Part shown: piece by piece, positions 12,721-26,400 of the stretch
How the letters are laid out: each line of letters opens with the position of its first letter
How positions within the stretch are numbered: the stretch's first letter is position 1
Source of the DNA: Brugia malayi
Lineage: Eukaryota; Nematoda; Chromadorea; Rhabditida; Onchocercidae
Assembly: GCF_000002995.4 (NCBI RefSeq)
Contig: NW_025062475.1
Location: forward strand, 2,758,528-2,822,527
Length of the DNA stretch: 64,000 nt
Reading direction: 5' to 3'
Program-made: the position numbers and the translations under genes
Notes under the pieces: generated by a model
What the model was told of the DNA's origin: nothing
Database searches by the model: none
The model's input: only the letters and a program-made list of their open reading frames with translations

Positions 12721-15700
12721 CCTACACATATAAAAATTAACAAAAGTTAAAACAAAAAAAATACGAAACGAAAAGCAATAATAACGATAATGAATTGCAA
12801 TAAAATTTACGAAATTTTTATTGTTTTAATAAAATGTGAAATTTTCACGGATTTTTTGGATTTTTAATAAAATATAAAAATTTTCAATCAGTTAATATTT
12901 TGATTTTTGAATTATAAAATGTCTTTCAGTTTCTTTCATCGTTTTTTCTCTTTTAAAAAAAAATGGTATGTTGATGAGATTTTAATGTGATTGATACAAT
13001 TACTTTAATAAAATTATTTGATTTTAATTATCAATTAATTTTGGCATATATGCTAAAACAGAAAAATTAATGATGCTAGTTAATTAATATGAGATGAGAG
13101 TAGCATACGATAAGTAAATTTAGATTTATGCTATGAAAGGATTAGGATAAAGAATACTTGCAGGACAATTCCCCTATTACTTGTAACGATGGAATGTAGT
13201 AAACATTAAGTTAAGCTTAATTATAATTTAAGCTAAAAAAAAAATTTAAGTAAAACATCCAAAAATTTTAATAAACTGAATCAATCTTTAGGAAAAATAA
13301 TTTTACTATTTCAATTATTTGGGATTTATTAGTGTTGCACTATTGCAGTTTAATAATAAAAAATAATAATAATAGAAAAATGAATGATAGAAATTTTAAT
13401 AATAAGAACAATAAATTTAATAAAAGAAAAGAAAATTAGCATCATTTAGTGAAAGGAATTCTACTTGTCAATTTATTTCACTTATATTTCTTTAGTAAAA
13501 AAAATGCAAATAAAGTTCGATTTATCGATTCTGCCAATACAGAATCAATTTATGATTATAAAACTATAAATAAATGGTATTTAAATTAATTTCTAGTAGA
13601 AATTTTTTTTTTATTTAAAAAAAAAAAAAAAAAGAAATTATAGTTTTATGTTTGTTTTGGTGATTTCATTTATTAATTTTTCATATTTTATCATCATTAC
13701 TCCTTTCCATTTATTATCTTACTTAGTTAACAACTCTTACATTTTTTATAATTCTCCCAAAGAAAAAAAAAAATTAATAAATAAATAAAATAAACATTTG
13801 CATTAATTTTTAATAAATATTCATATACAAAAGGAAAAAAGAAAAAACTTTATTACATTTAGAAAGATCAATGATTTTTATTTATCAATATTTGAATGTA
13901 CATTATTACTGTTAGCTTAATTCTTGAAGTAATCAATTTATATCATTTATTTATGTTCTTTTTTTTTTCTGAAAAAAGTTTAAAAATTTTAAATTTCATT
14001 TATATTTTGTATATGCTAATGCTATTATTATTATTTTATACATTGTAATTTTTTTTCTTTTTTTTCCAGAACGTATTCTTTACATTTAAAATGTTTGGTC
14101 AAGATTTATTTCTGCTTATAAAATTTATAAGTATCCAAAAAAAAAAAAAATTAAAATAAAATAAATAAAAATATAAATCATTTCTGGACATATTTCCTGG
14201 TTATCACTTCTTCTTTTCTTACAGGAAAACGATTGATACAAATATAAATAAATAACTGATGTAGGTCACTAATAATTAATACATTTCATTAGTACTCGTT
14301 TCTTTTTTTATTTTTTTCCATTTATCTATTTATCACTTTTCTATTATATAAAGACATTCTGTCTATGTTTTTCAATTTCTTTTCTTTTTTTTTTTTTCAA
14401 TTGTTCCTTCCAAAACATTTTTTTACACAAAATTTTTTTCCTAAATGATTTTTCTCGTTTTTTTTTGCACTCTTTATAATTTCATTTCTAAAAAATTGAA
14501 TTGAAAGAAAAAATATATTTTCAGTATAAGAAAAAGAATTGTTTTAGCATCGAAAATGTTATATTTTAATATTTTTTAATTTTTCAAAATTTGTAAAATT
14601 ATTATTAAACAAAAAATAAAAAAAAAAATCACTGATTAATCGATTATTCATTGACTTCTTACTTCATCAATCAATTTCTTTGATCATTCTATTAGAATAA
14701 AAATATTTGATAGAAATGTGAAAAAAGTGAATGAAAGAAAAATAAATATTATCAAAATTGAATTTTTAAAAGTACACGATTAAAGCAAACAGAAACACGG
14801 TGCCAAAAAAGAAATTAAAGATAATTTAAATTGTATAATTTGTGTTTTTTTTTTTTTTTTTTTTTTTTTTTTCATATTAGGTAGATAATAATTAATAATT
14901 ATCAAGGAATATTTTTATTCGCCAATTTCTAAATATTATTTTTAGCTTCATTATAAATAAGTAAATAATTTAATATTAGCATTTGTTAGAAATGAAAGTG
15001 TTAAAATTTTCATTTGTAACAATTTGTTATTTGCTGATTAATCGAAAAATTTACAATATATAAGATAAAACTTATCAGTCACATCATAATTTATCATTTT
15101 ATCAAAAGATACAATAGTTTAAAACAAAAACAAAAAAATTCCAACTTCTATTTAATTAATTAAAAAGAAAGTTTTGTCAAAATAAGAAATAAATGATAGG
15201 TTGATCAATCACTGATTGACTTTTTAACTCAAGTTAATTAATTTTTTGTTATTCAATTAGAACAAATAGTACTTGAATATTAACTGTATTGCTTTTTCTT
15301 AGCTATTTAAAGTTTTGTATTTGAATATGTTTATGCTTAATAATATTAATAAATTCGATCCTATTATTTAATTTTTGTTTTTTAACTTATTTAAGCATTT
15401 CTAATTAATTATTTCCTTAAAATTTCGTTAAAATTTAAAAGTAAATTAAAACATAGCTTCGAAGTTATCCTTAGTTTGCGCAGTATGTCAAAGCATCGAT
15501 CATTGATTTATATTTATTTGTTTAAAATGACGTAATAAAATCGATCTTTTTTTTTTATTATTTCACTTCTTTTTGTATTTTGCATTTTCATTTTTCATTT
15601 CTATCTTTCCTTTAATTTTATTTTAATTACTGAATGAATATGTAATTAAGAAAAAATATAAATAAAATTTATTTATTATTTTTTTACAGTAATAAAAAAT

Positions 15701-18383
15701 TCGACGTTTATCTCAATAATTTTTTTTTTTTTTTTAATTTATGAAATTAAATTTCAAGAATAATTATCGATTAAATATATTGGAATGCTTATCTTTATCT
15801 ATACTAAAATAGATAACTCATGTTTGTTCGATATTTTTTTTTTTTCTTTCTGGTTTACAATAAATAATGATTGTTAAGTAAAGATTGCTTGCATATCATT
15901 TTATCGATGTTAGTGTAACGCGTGGGTAACTTTCATACCCGCAAAATATGTAGAGTTTAACTGAGAGATAAAAAATTGTGAAAAGAAAATTTAATGAGAA
16001 AATAAATATCTTAATGAAAAATGAATTCAATAAAAATAAAATAATATTATTTCAATAAAGTTTAATTATTTCATTGTTTTTGAGTTTTAATGTTGCACAC
16101 ATATATATTTTCCTAAAATCATAATTTAATTATTTAGCAAAAATAAATAATTTTTAAAAAATAGAAATAAAAATTGTTGCCATATAATCGACTAATCAAT
16201 CAATACGAATAAATCGAACAATCAGAATTTAATGAAAATTTTGCATAATTTTTTAATTTATTTCTTTCACAATTTGCTTTTTGAAAGATTCTAACTAGAA
16301 AAAAAAAAAAAAAGAAATGATAAACGTTTAGAATGGATTAATCATTTCCTCTATTTGTATTTCTTCAATAAAAATTTAAACTTCAAATATATAGTTTCCA
16401 AATGATTTTAATTTTACACTGTTATGGGGGGAGGGAAAAAAAAAACAAATCATTAAATAAATAAAATGGATGATATAAATTTGAAATTGTTAGCTTAACT
16501 ATTTCAATAAATAATTTAATAGAATTTTTAAAAAAAAAATCTAAATGAATTAGATAAAAATAAAATCAGTAGAAAAGAATTTGTATGATTTTTAAAATCA
16601 AAATATCTTTGATTTTAAAAAGTTAATTCTATCTATTCCAATTAGAAACAAGAAAAAAAAAGAATGAAATAAAAATTTTTTTCCTTATACAATTATAAAT
16701 AATTTGGGAGAAAAAAAAAAAAAAAGGCAGTAATAATTAGAAATAATTTTTTATCATTCTTTCTTAAATTGTATTAGCAATTAATCGAAATTTTGTTATT
16801 TTTACAACTATTCGTTTTTAATTTCTCTTTAATTTCTAATTTCTTTTCCTTCATTATTAATTTCATTTTTGTTTTCTATGCAATTAAATTTCATTCCAAT
16901 TTTTATTATCAAAGGAAATATTTAGGTTTCAATTTAAAAAAAAAATTTAAAAAAATGAAATGAAATGTTTATTTGAGTTTGATATGATAGAAAAAAAACA
17001 AATCGAATGGATTTTTTTTCTCGTTTTTATACTTTATTTTTTATCACTTCAATTTTCTTCTTTTATTGAAATATTATTTTAACATATTTTAATACTATGA
17101 AACCAATCAATTGTCGATTGAGTTATTTAATAGAATGTAATCAATAATTGCAACTGAAGTAATGAAACTTCTCTCAACATAGGTAATGAGAAAAAAGCTT
17201 ATGCAATTTAACTTTTACTAAAGGATTATAAAGTAAAAGTTGTTAGTAAAAGTTATTTTTATTGATTGAATTTCTTAAAATTTTTATAACAACCAAGTAA
17301 TGTTTAATTTTACATCGAGAAGTTTTAATTTTTTATCACTTTTTTATCACTCTTTTCTGTCTTTCTCTTAGTAATTAACTGATTTGAAAAAAAAAAAAAA
17401 AAAAAACTTTGATTCGTTATTTAGGATAAAAATTTAATTTTAAATCACATTCTTTCCCTTTTCGTTCCTCCATTCCTATTCTACAAACAATTGCTAAGGT
17501 ATAAGTTGTTGAAAATCTATCAAAATTAAATTTCGGTTTTGAAATTAAAATTCGAGAAAAATATTTTACTTGTCGCAAAATTCAATAAGGCGACACTAAT
17601 TGATGCATCAAGCAATGAATTGTATTCCTGTGACATCCTATAATTTCATTTCAGTTGAAATAAAAGTATTGATTAAACAAAACAAACAATGGAAATATAA
17701 AAATGAAAATGGAATAAATTGATTAATGAAATTAGATCTGTCACAAATTATTCCTTTCTCAATTATAAAACTATATTTAAGTATTTTTTGAATAATTCAT
17801 TATTTAGTTATGATTTTGTTATTATTTCAGTATGATTTTGAGGATTACTGGTAATGATGATAAAATCGAAAGCTAACATAGAGTAGTGCAGAAGAAAATT
17901 TAAAAAAAAAAGTTGAAATTTTAAAAGAATAAGAATTTGTATTTTATTTATCACAAAATCCGGTAATAAGAAGAAAAAAAATTCTAAAAATAATAAGCAT
18001 TTCTGTTTCACTGATTGGATAAGAAGGCATTGATTGATATAAAAAGCAATGAAATTACCTTTGATAAAACGTAATTAATCAATTAATTAAAGCATTCAAC
18101 TTTTACAGGTATTTTCTTACATTGCATCGTTTATTATTTAATTTAAGTGATGATTAATGCTATTAAGCAATTAATCAATGATTGAAATTTGTAATTTTGT
18201 AGTGCTTTAACTGATAAAATGAGAAATACAAAAACGGTTGTTTAATTAATTAGAAAATATTTTCACTCAAATTCATCAAATATATCCTTGTGCACTCATT
18301 CCATCGTCAACGAAAAATTATTTATACATTTATCTAAAAGTTTTAACACAGGAGGGAACAAAATTAATGTCGAGTTTTCTGTT

Positions 18384-18408
18384 TAAAAAAAAAAAAAAAA
18401 AAAAAAAA
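18384..18408. repeat. Poly-A tract of about 24 bases
   Basis: One of many long A or T runs in the window. Others are near 14846-14872 (T), 43140-43171 (A), 49148-49175 (T) and 54370-54394 (T). They are common in non-coding DNA of this type and are also where sequencing errors gather. Confidence 0.85.
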
Positions 18409-21060
18409 GAAATTTAAGCTTAAAAATCAATAGATGAAATTAATTAATACAACCAAAAAATATTACAATTAATTGAAGTTAATTAATGCATTTAAAAAAT
18501 GATAGAAGTAATACCCATAAAATACTAAAATTTAATTAAATGATTAGAAAAATACAATATATATATATATATATATTATTACTTTCATGAATAGCTTCAC
18601 TTATCGATAAGCAATATATTTTAATTATGCGACTTTTGTAGAATTTCTTCAAAAAATTTTTATTCATCGAATTGACTTAGTATTAATTTCAAATATATTA
18701 TTAATTTGAATATATTTTTTTTTTTCTCCAAGTTTTTTCCAACAGATTTATATATTTCTGTAAAAATCTTCCAATACTATGACAATAAAATCAATTTTTA
18801 TTTTATAGATAAAATTGATTTGCACTTTATACTACAATTTTTCATAGTACAATGTATTTCATATTTTTATAGTATATGTTTGTTAGGCCTTATTCTCGAA
18901 CAGGGACATGTCATTACATCAAATTTCTAATGTGCAACAGGTTTTAACTTTAGAACCTTCGAGACAAACATAGCAATCATCGCTACAAAATGCTTTTCTC
19001 GTCAAAACTTATTCCTATCCCACCTTATTATTAAATGTGAAATCAATTATGCATTTCTCATTCAGTGATAGAAATACGTGAAACAAGCATAATCTTTGAA
19101 AAATTTGATGAAATTACAATTTCAAATTAATAATTATCTGAATTCGGTTTTCATTTAATAATAATTTTTTGTTAATTTCTCAATTCTCCGAGCAATTTTC
19201 TATCATTGCTAGCACGAAGTTAAGTCAAAAAATAAATGAACCATCCAGAAAAAAAGAAGTAAATACAGAATTTTGCATTAAAAGCAAATAATTTAGAAAT
19301 CTCTGAATTGCCTGAAATTCTGCATTGAAAAGAGAATTTCAGAGTCTGACCCAAATTTTTGCTTTAAAGAGATATAGTCCTGAATTCTACATTAACAGTT
19401 TTTAAAATTTTAGAAATAGACCAGAAAAGAGCCAATTCAAGTATCTATTGATGGTCCAGAAATTTATATTAGGAAAAGATTGTCCGGAATTCTTTATCAA
19501 AATAGTCATAATAGCATTTATAACTATGATTACCGGAAATGAAAGAAAAACAGGAAGAGAGTATCGGAAAAAAAAAATTTTTCATATTAATTCGCTTTAA
19601 AAGAAATACAACAAATGTTAAAATTAAACTATAATTGCTTTCTATCATACAAATCGCTAAGTGTTTGCAAATTTGCCAATGGCGGAAACTTTTTTTTTTA
19701 AATATTATTGATAAAAAAAATAAATGGATGAGAGATTGCGCTAATGTTCGGTTACATCAATTTGTTTGACATGCATTTCCCGTAGGAAATCATTTCGATG
19801 AGATATAATAGTGAGAATGAATTCTTCACATATAATTTTCTTCTCATATATGATTTAAATTACATCTAATCGTTTATTGTAATAAATTTTCACTTTCTTT
19901 ACTGAAACAAAAATTCAGAAAATAAAAGTGTAAAGATCAAATATACAATTTACATTTGTATTAGCTTTCAGCTTGTATCTTCCCATTCTTCTTTTATCAA
20001 TATATTAACCAATTAATTTGATAGTTTCATATTTTTTTTAAAATAATTTTTAAATCTCATGATGACCTCTTCCAATTCAATCTAAAATAAAATCGATGAT
20101 AGTATTTAAATATGCGATTCCAGATGCATCACCGATATTTTATACAATCATCAGAAAGTATACATTTTATTTTAAATGTCACATAACTGCATTTAAAGTT
20201 CATAGCCTAGAAATAGACAAAGTATTATTTATTATTGGTATGATAAGTTTCTTTCAATCAGTTGTTTTATTATTTTTTATCAATAAATTGCTTTCAATCG
20301 TAAATTACTTTTAGTAATTACTTTCATAAATTACTTTCGATAAGTTACTTTCAAGCAATTCGCAATGAGTCAAAATGTTTTTGCTTTACGAAGTTACTTC
20401 ACGAAGATTTACGATGCACATTCATAAATAATTACATAACATTTTCATCATCAAACATTAGAATTAAACAATTACATTAAATAGTTAAAAGAAAAATGTG
20501 CGCTAAAATGTCATTTAAAAGCAAAAAGTTTTGTTAAACATTAAGCAAAAAATGATTTGACACATTTAAACCATAGAAAATTATATTTTAACTTTTTCGC
20601 TAACAATAATCAATGAATATCAAACAAAAAAATTAAGTTAAATTAGCATTAGTTTGAAAAAAAAAAAAAAAAATCAATATGAACAAATCTCGCAGAGGAC
20701 AATAAATTATCACATAATATACACATTTATTCTTTTCTAATAACACATTTATCTAATTTGACATTCAAATTAAAAAAAAAAATAACAATGATTTTTTTTT
20801 TTTTTTTGGAAGAAACTTTGTAAAAATTTATATGCAGCTTTTTTAATTTCATTTTTTAATGCTTTCTGTATTAGGATAGGAATTTAACAATAATTTAAAT
20901 AACTGTTATATAATTTGAGATCATATAAATTAAAGATCGTTTTTTTTTTTATTTTCAAGTAAATATGTTTCTTTATTTGAATTTAATTCAAGTGATTTTA
21001 ATCCATTTTATTTCTGTTTGTTAATCATCGGCACACAACTTTGTTTGTTTATTTTTTCAG

Positions 21061-22324
21061 CTTAGTGATAACAGTACAATAATGATTCATCCGGAAATAG
21101 CAACAGCTCATTCCGGATATTTCCGTCGACAATATTTAAAGGAAATGAAAGCACAAAAGAAACCTGTGACATTGTTCATCGATCACCTCATCAATTATTT
21201 TCTTCTATCAGTGGTATCCTACCATGTTCATTGGCTGAAATTCCTGAACTTCTAGCCTTGTGCTGTAAACTTCAGGTCCGTTTTATCAAAAAAAAAAAAA
21301 AAAAATGTTATTGGAGTAAGAATTTATAAATATGAAAAATACTGAATGCTCATTTTAATAGGTACCATCAATGAGAGCAATAATTGAAAAATTTATCATT
21401 CAAAAAGCAGCTGATCATAACTGTTTATTGGATTGTTGGAATATAAGTTGTCATCGACAATTTGACTTATCACTTCGAGCAAAAGATTTTGTGCTCAGTT
21501 ATGTGATGCGTTCTTTGGAAGAAGTATGCCAAATCCAAAAGTTATACTTATATTTTGAAAGAATTATTGATTATTTCACATGAAATGTTATTTATTTGTC
21601 CCATCTCTCTGCCTCCTTTTTCATTTGAGGCAGTTTTGGATCTACGATTTGCGCAACTGGATCAAGCAGCTGTGGAAGAGTTACTGAAACGTGACAATTT
21701 ACCGGTCCGTTCGGAATGTGACGTTCTACGTATCGCTTTGATGTATTATTTTCGTCGTGAAGGACATGTGAATATGCAAAGTTTGCTGAATGTTATTCGA
21801 TACAATTGTGGTAATGAAACACTCATGCGGGTATGTAATAAAATAATAAGGAATATTTTAAATTATTAATACTTACTGATAAAATTATTTACATCACTAA
21901 TTTAGTAAACAATCGGAAAAAAGTTTTCGAAATACTGTCATCTTATACAGAAATAATTTAAATTTTTTGAAAAACTTTGGAGCTTTTCATAAATTATAAA
22001 AAAATCAAATTTCAGATGCATCAAGATATTCAATGTATAGATGATGAGGAGTTGCGCTTTTGTTTCGAGCAAAATTGCGCTTATGGATTGTGGCAAAGTG
22101 AACGTCGTCTATATAATCAGAATATATGGCCTATAACAGATGCGCCATCGCCACGCAGAAATCCAAATGTTGACTGCAACTGGATTAATGCGCAATTTTA
22201 CACTTTGGTACGGGTTTGTTTCTTGATCAATTGTTTTAATTGATTGGATTTTTAGGATTTCGTTCTTAAACTTTTGAGCTTTACTGATTTTTAGCTCCAG
22301 CCTGCTACTGCATCTTCTCGATAG
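21061..22324 (+). CDS. BTB-BACK domain protein, 5' end missing, frame broken in the BTB part
   Basis: Five exons: 21061-21275, 21362-21523, 21630-21830, 22016-22207, 22295-22324. All have normal acceptors and donors. Exons 2-5 join in phase 0 and end in ...LQPATASSR and TAG. The first exon begins with a BTB-like segment (IMIHPEIATAHSGYFRRQ). Its second half (SSISGILPCSLAEIPELLAL...) continues the BTB fold into BACK but in another frame (see findings). Exons 2-3 match the BACK pattern: a helical run, ...RFAQLDQAAVEELLKRDNL..., then ...SECDVLRIALMYYFRREG. Proteins with BTB and BACK domains are often Cullin-3 ubiquitin ligase adaptors. That role is inferred from the family only. No Kelch repeats follow, and the tail after BACK is about 90 residues long. 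Any upstream coding exon was not found. The gene could be a real gene with a sequence error or a decaying copy. Confidence 0.75.
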
Positions 22325-23457
22325 ATTGGGCATTTAATTCATGCGGCGTCTCTCATTTTAATTCATGTCGCATCATTCATCAATTAAATATTTATGTATT
22401 TCAGTATTAAATAAAATTCATGGCATTATTACAGTGTTACTTTATGCAGATCATAAAGCAATCAGTGTTAAATGAATTGTGAATTACAGAAAGAAGGAGA
22501 AATGATAATCTAAAGATGAAATGATAATCGTTTAAGTTAATAGGTTAAAGGCCAATACGTGGTACTGTAGTCACAATACTTCGGCAGGATTATCAATTTT
22601 GATAACCCAAGAATTCCGAAAGAACTGGCGACAGCTTAAGATTTCAGCAATTAATTTTTTGAAAGAGATTTATTCGTAGAAAATTGAAAGAAGTTTATTT
22701 GAAAAGTTTCCAGGCATTAACAAATTAATGCAAGAAGGATAAACAGAGAAGCAAGAAAGTTCTTCGGGATAACTATCTCAATTCAAGTTTATCGAAAAGC
22801 AGCACACAATAACGGCTTGAAATGAGGAGAAAGACAACAAAACAAAATTTAAAATTCCTAAAAAACAAAGAATATCTTAGATATGTTTAAATGAGGACAC
22901 TGCATGCTACGATGAAAACGCAACGATATTTGTGCAAAATTTACAATAAAAAAAAAGTGAAATTTTAGTATCGAAACTTATTGCATTCGCTTCATTAACA
23001 TACAGCGCCAACCTAAATTTTATCTATTTTAAGACAACATTTCCTATTTTTTTTTTTTTTTTTTTTTTGTAAAATTGTTCATATATTCTTCAAATTTCAT
23101 TTCAGTTAACACTTCCATTTTAAAATGAAACAGTACGTCAGAAAAATGACACAACTAATATAAAGCATTGTTACAAATAATGTATTGCAACACCATCAAA
23201 AAACTTCCTAAATAGTAGAAATTTTTAACTCTTAAAATTTTGCAACTAACGGTGCATAACGTTGGCAGGAAATGATGCCATAAAATTGTTTCACAATTTC
23301 ACAAAAAAAAAAAAAAATGGGAAAAACAACAGAATGTTGCATCTTGGAAAGAAATTTGATAATGAGAAGCAAAACCAAATCAGAAAGACAATTGTGACAG
23401 TGCATAGAGATCACAAAACTTTTCCGAACAGGATAAAATGATCGTTGTTAGAGAACT
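22325..23457. other. Convergent spacer between the BTB-BACK gene and CDC45
   Basis: About 1.1 kb between two 3' ends. It presumably holds both 3' untranslated regions. I see no further exon. It contains a T run of about 20 at 23049. Confidence 0.6.
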
Positions 23458-26400
23458 TCATTCAATTTCCAATGTTGCTTGAAGGCCATCAAAAAATCTG
23501 GCCTTTTGATCAGAACGAATCAACACCACTTAATACATCAATTTAAAAGAAAGAACAAAATCTCTAACTTTTATCTGCATGTCATTTAGGAAACAAAGTG
23601 TCTTGGTATGGAGTAGATATAGGAGAATTAGTACGTCTCAATGAAGCTTAACAATAAAATAACGATATAAAACTTTTGCTTACTTGCAGAATCGAAAAAA
23701 TCTCGTCGAGCTCCATCACGTATAAAATTTTCTACAACTTTTTGCATTGCACGTCCAATAAAACTGAAAATATTCTCAAATTTCAGTTGTTTTCAGCATT
23801 TTATACGCTTATTGTAATTAGTATTAACTTCTGCTCACAAAAAAATGATAAACATCAAACTAAGAAAATTTTTAACAGACAGAAGCTAAAAATTAGTGCC
23901 AAAATCAGAAATCAGCTTTGAATGAATGTTTCAGACCTTCCAAGTATTCCTTTTTATCTTCCAATAACAATACTACCATAATTCCGCAATAAAAAAAGTT
24001 GAAAAGCAGATGCAAACTGTCTGCTTACCTTTTCTGATTGCTGTCTTCATAATCGGTATTTGCTGGCATAGAACCAGTTATCAGAAACCAACCAGTATTT
24101 TCACCACTCATAGGTACAGCAACAAATAATGGTCGATTAGCACGATTTTTTGAATGACTCTGAAAATTTTGAAGAAAGATCAGACAAAAACCTAGTCCAA
24201 TTCAGAAAAAATCGATTTAAATTTGGAAAATAATTTAAAAACGAGGAAATTGCAATTGATCAACAGCGTCTAAACCGCTTCTGATATTTCGCCAACTAAA
24301 CTAACGAAAAATTTCACTCTTTTGCAGTAAAGTTTCATGATAAATGATCCTATAGTTGTTAGAATAGTGAAAAATTCCTTATATATCATCGAATATAAAA
24401 CGAACAGGATATAAAAACTTAATGAGTTAAAAATAATGATTTTACTCAAACAACAGTTTATGCACCAGATACTATACAAACTATAAAAAATACTGCTGAA
24501 AATCTTACTGAAACAGTGAATGCTCGAAGAACATAATGAACAAATATATAAAGAAAATGTCTGCAATGTAAAATACGAGCTTCATCTTCCTGAAAAGCAA
24601 TAGGAAAGCGCTGATTTCAGCAAAAAAATAGGAAATTTTCAAAACCAGTGATTATTAAACAAGGAATTTGACTAGCCAAATCAAACTTTATTCATCAGAA
24701 ATTCGAATCCTTTTTTCCAAATTAGATGATACCTGAGGAAGGCAGAGAAGATAGAAAGATCCAACAGAAACAATAAGGCTTTGACTGATTGACATAAAAA
24801 CGAGATTTACAAGACTGGTCAAACAACTTTTGTATGATTCAATTGCTTTTGACAGTGGTGTCTTATCCCCTCCTGAAAAAGCTAATGGATTCAGCAATTT
24901 CACTGAGGATTTAAAAAATAAGGAATCGCGCTATCACCTATAATTTGAAACTTTGAAGCTTAATTACAAACGAAATTCAGTTAGAAATAATAATTTGCCT
25001 TCTCTATCTCCTATAAAATCAATTCAAAATGAATATATATATATATATATAAGACAAAAAAAAAGAAAGACCGTCTATGAATTTCTGCAAGATTTCTTGT
25101 GCACCAATAAAACGATCGTAGGGCGATTCAACTTCGACAATTCCATAACTTATACGTCCCGCAATGGCCCGCGCAAAATCACATGAATTGTACCTAGAAC
25201 TTCCTTATTTTCTTTCTCAAGTTTTTATACTAAAATAACAAGTCACCATAACAATCTAGACCATAAAGATTAAGAAAATCAGAAGTGAATTTTCATAGTT
25301 TAAATAAACGCGGACCTTTCAACTTATGCTGCCATCATGTACCTAGTGATAGCAAACTCATTTTAACACTATCACAAACTTCAAAATCCCGAGATATTTC
25401 CGTCTCAAGACATTTCACACTGATTCTAATGGATGTGAAACACAATACTAGCAAAAGTTTAACCTCCGATCTCTTTTAATGATGTTTGAGTGATTTTGAT
25501 TAATAAAGCGTACAATATCAAGTGAACAATTTATAAGAATATGAAACGAAATGAATGAAATGAACGCAATGAAATGAAAAAATTTATAGCATTAGAACTA
25601 ACTAGCTTAAATTCTTACTTTTCACTATATTCTTACCTGCTGCTATATCCGATGTGAGCTGCAAAAGATGCAAATTCATCATCCATGTGCTTATATATGT
25701 GACGAAATATGGCATCTTTCCTTTCCGATGTTAGCGCACTGTACACTTGATGACTTTCTTCCAGTGTTATCCTAAAAATGAATTTTATATTTGCTGATGT
25801 ATCGGGTATACTATATAATCGACATGTACTTTCTGGAAAAAAAAAAAAACCAATTTAATGTTACTGTAATAGAAAAACTGGAGCATTCCCAAACACTGCA
25901 TTCTGCAATCGTAGTGATCAATCAAACTGAATCCGATGATACTGATGGCTCAAGTTCATAAGTTACTATTAATTTTAATGTATGTTCTTTGTATACATTG
26001 ATTCCTCAGAAGTTGCTTTTCCTCAGATGAACAAAATTTCGTGATATCTGAAGTCTTTACAAATGCAAATATGCAAAAGGATGCAATTTACTTACTCAAG
26101 CTCAGCCAGCAATGCCTTCATTATAAGAGCACCACTTTGTTGCCACATTTGCGTTAAACAAAAGAAAAAATCGTTATGCACCATGCTTGTATATAATGAC
26201 CAATGTGCATATAACGGCAACATGATCCTGAAATTGTAATTCTTCAGATTATCTACTCAGACATAATTTTCCAAAGATAAGATTAACACTTTTCAAAATT
26301 CCATGAAATAAAGTAAATACATTCTCAAAAAAAAAAAATCAAATCAACGTCTTATTGAATTTCTTAATTAAAATTCTTCACTAAATATTACGCTTATAAC

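Larger units (their letters stand above)
11064..21060. other. 10-kb gene-poor, repeat-rich stretch
   Basis: No exon could be supported on either strand. The stretch holds CA/TG and GA microsatellites (11750-12720), many poly-A and poly-T runs, an (AT)n run near 18557, and a very diverged repeat around 19260-19510. The missing 5' exon or exons of the BTB-BACK gene should lie here, but I could not identify them. Confidence 0.55.

Noticed and set aside
22109..22333. Minus-strand frame of 74 residues
   Set aside because: It is antisense to exon 4 of the BTB-BACK gene, which has good splice sites and continues the frame.
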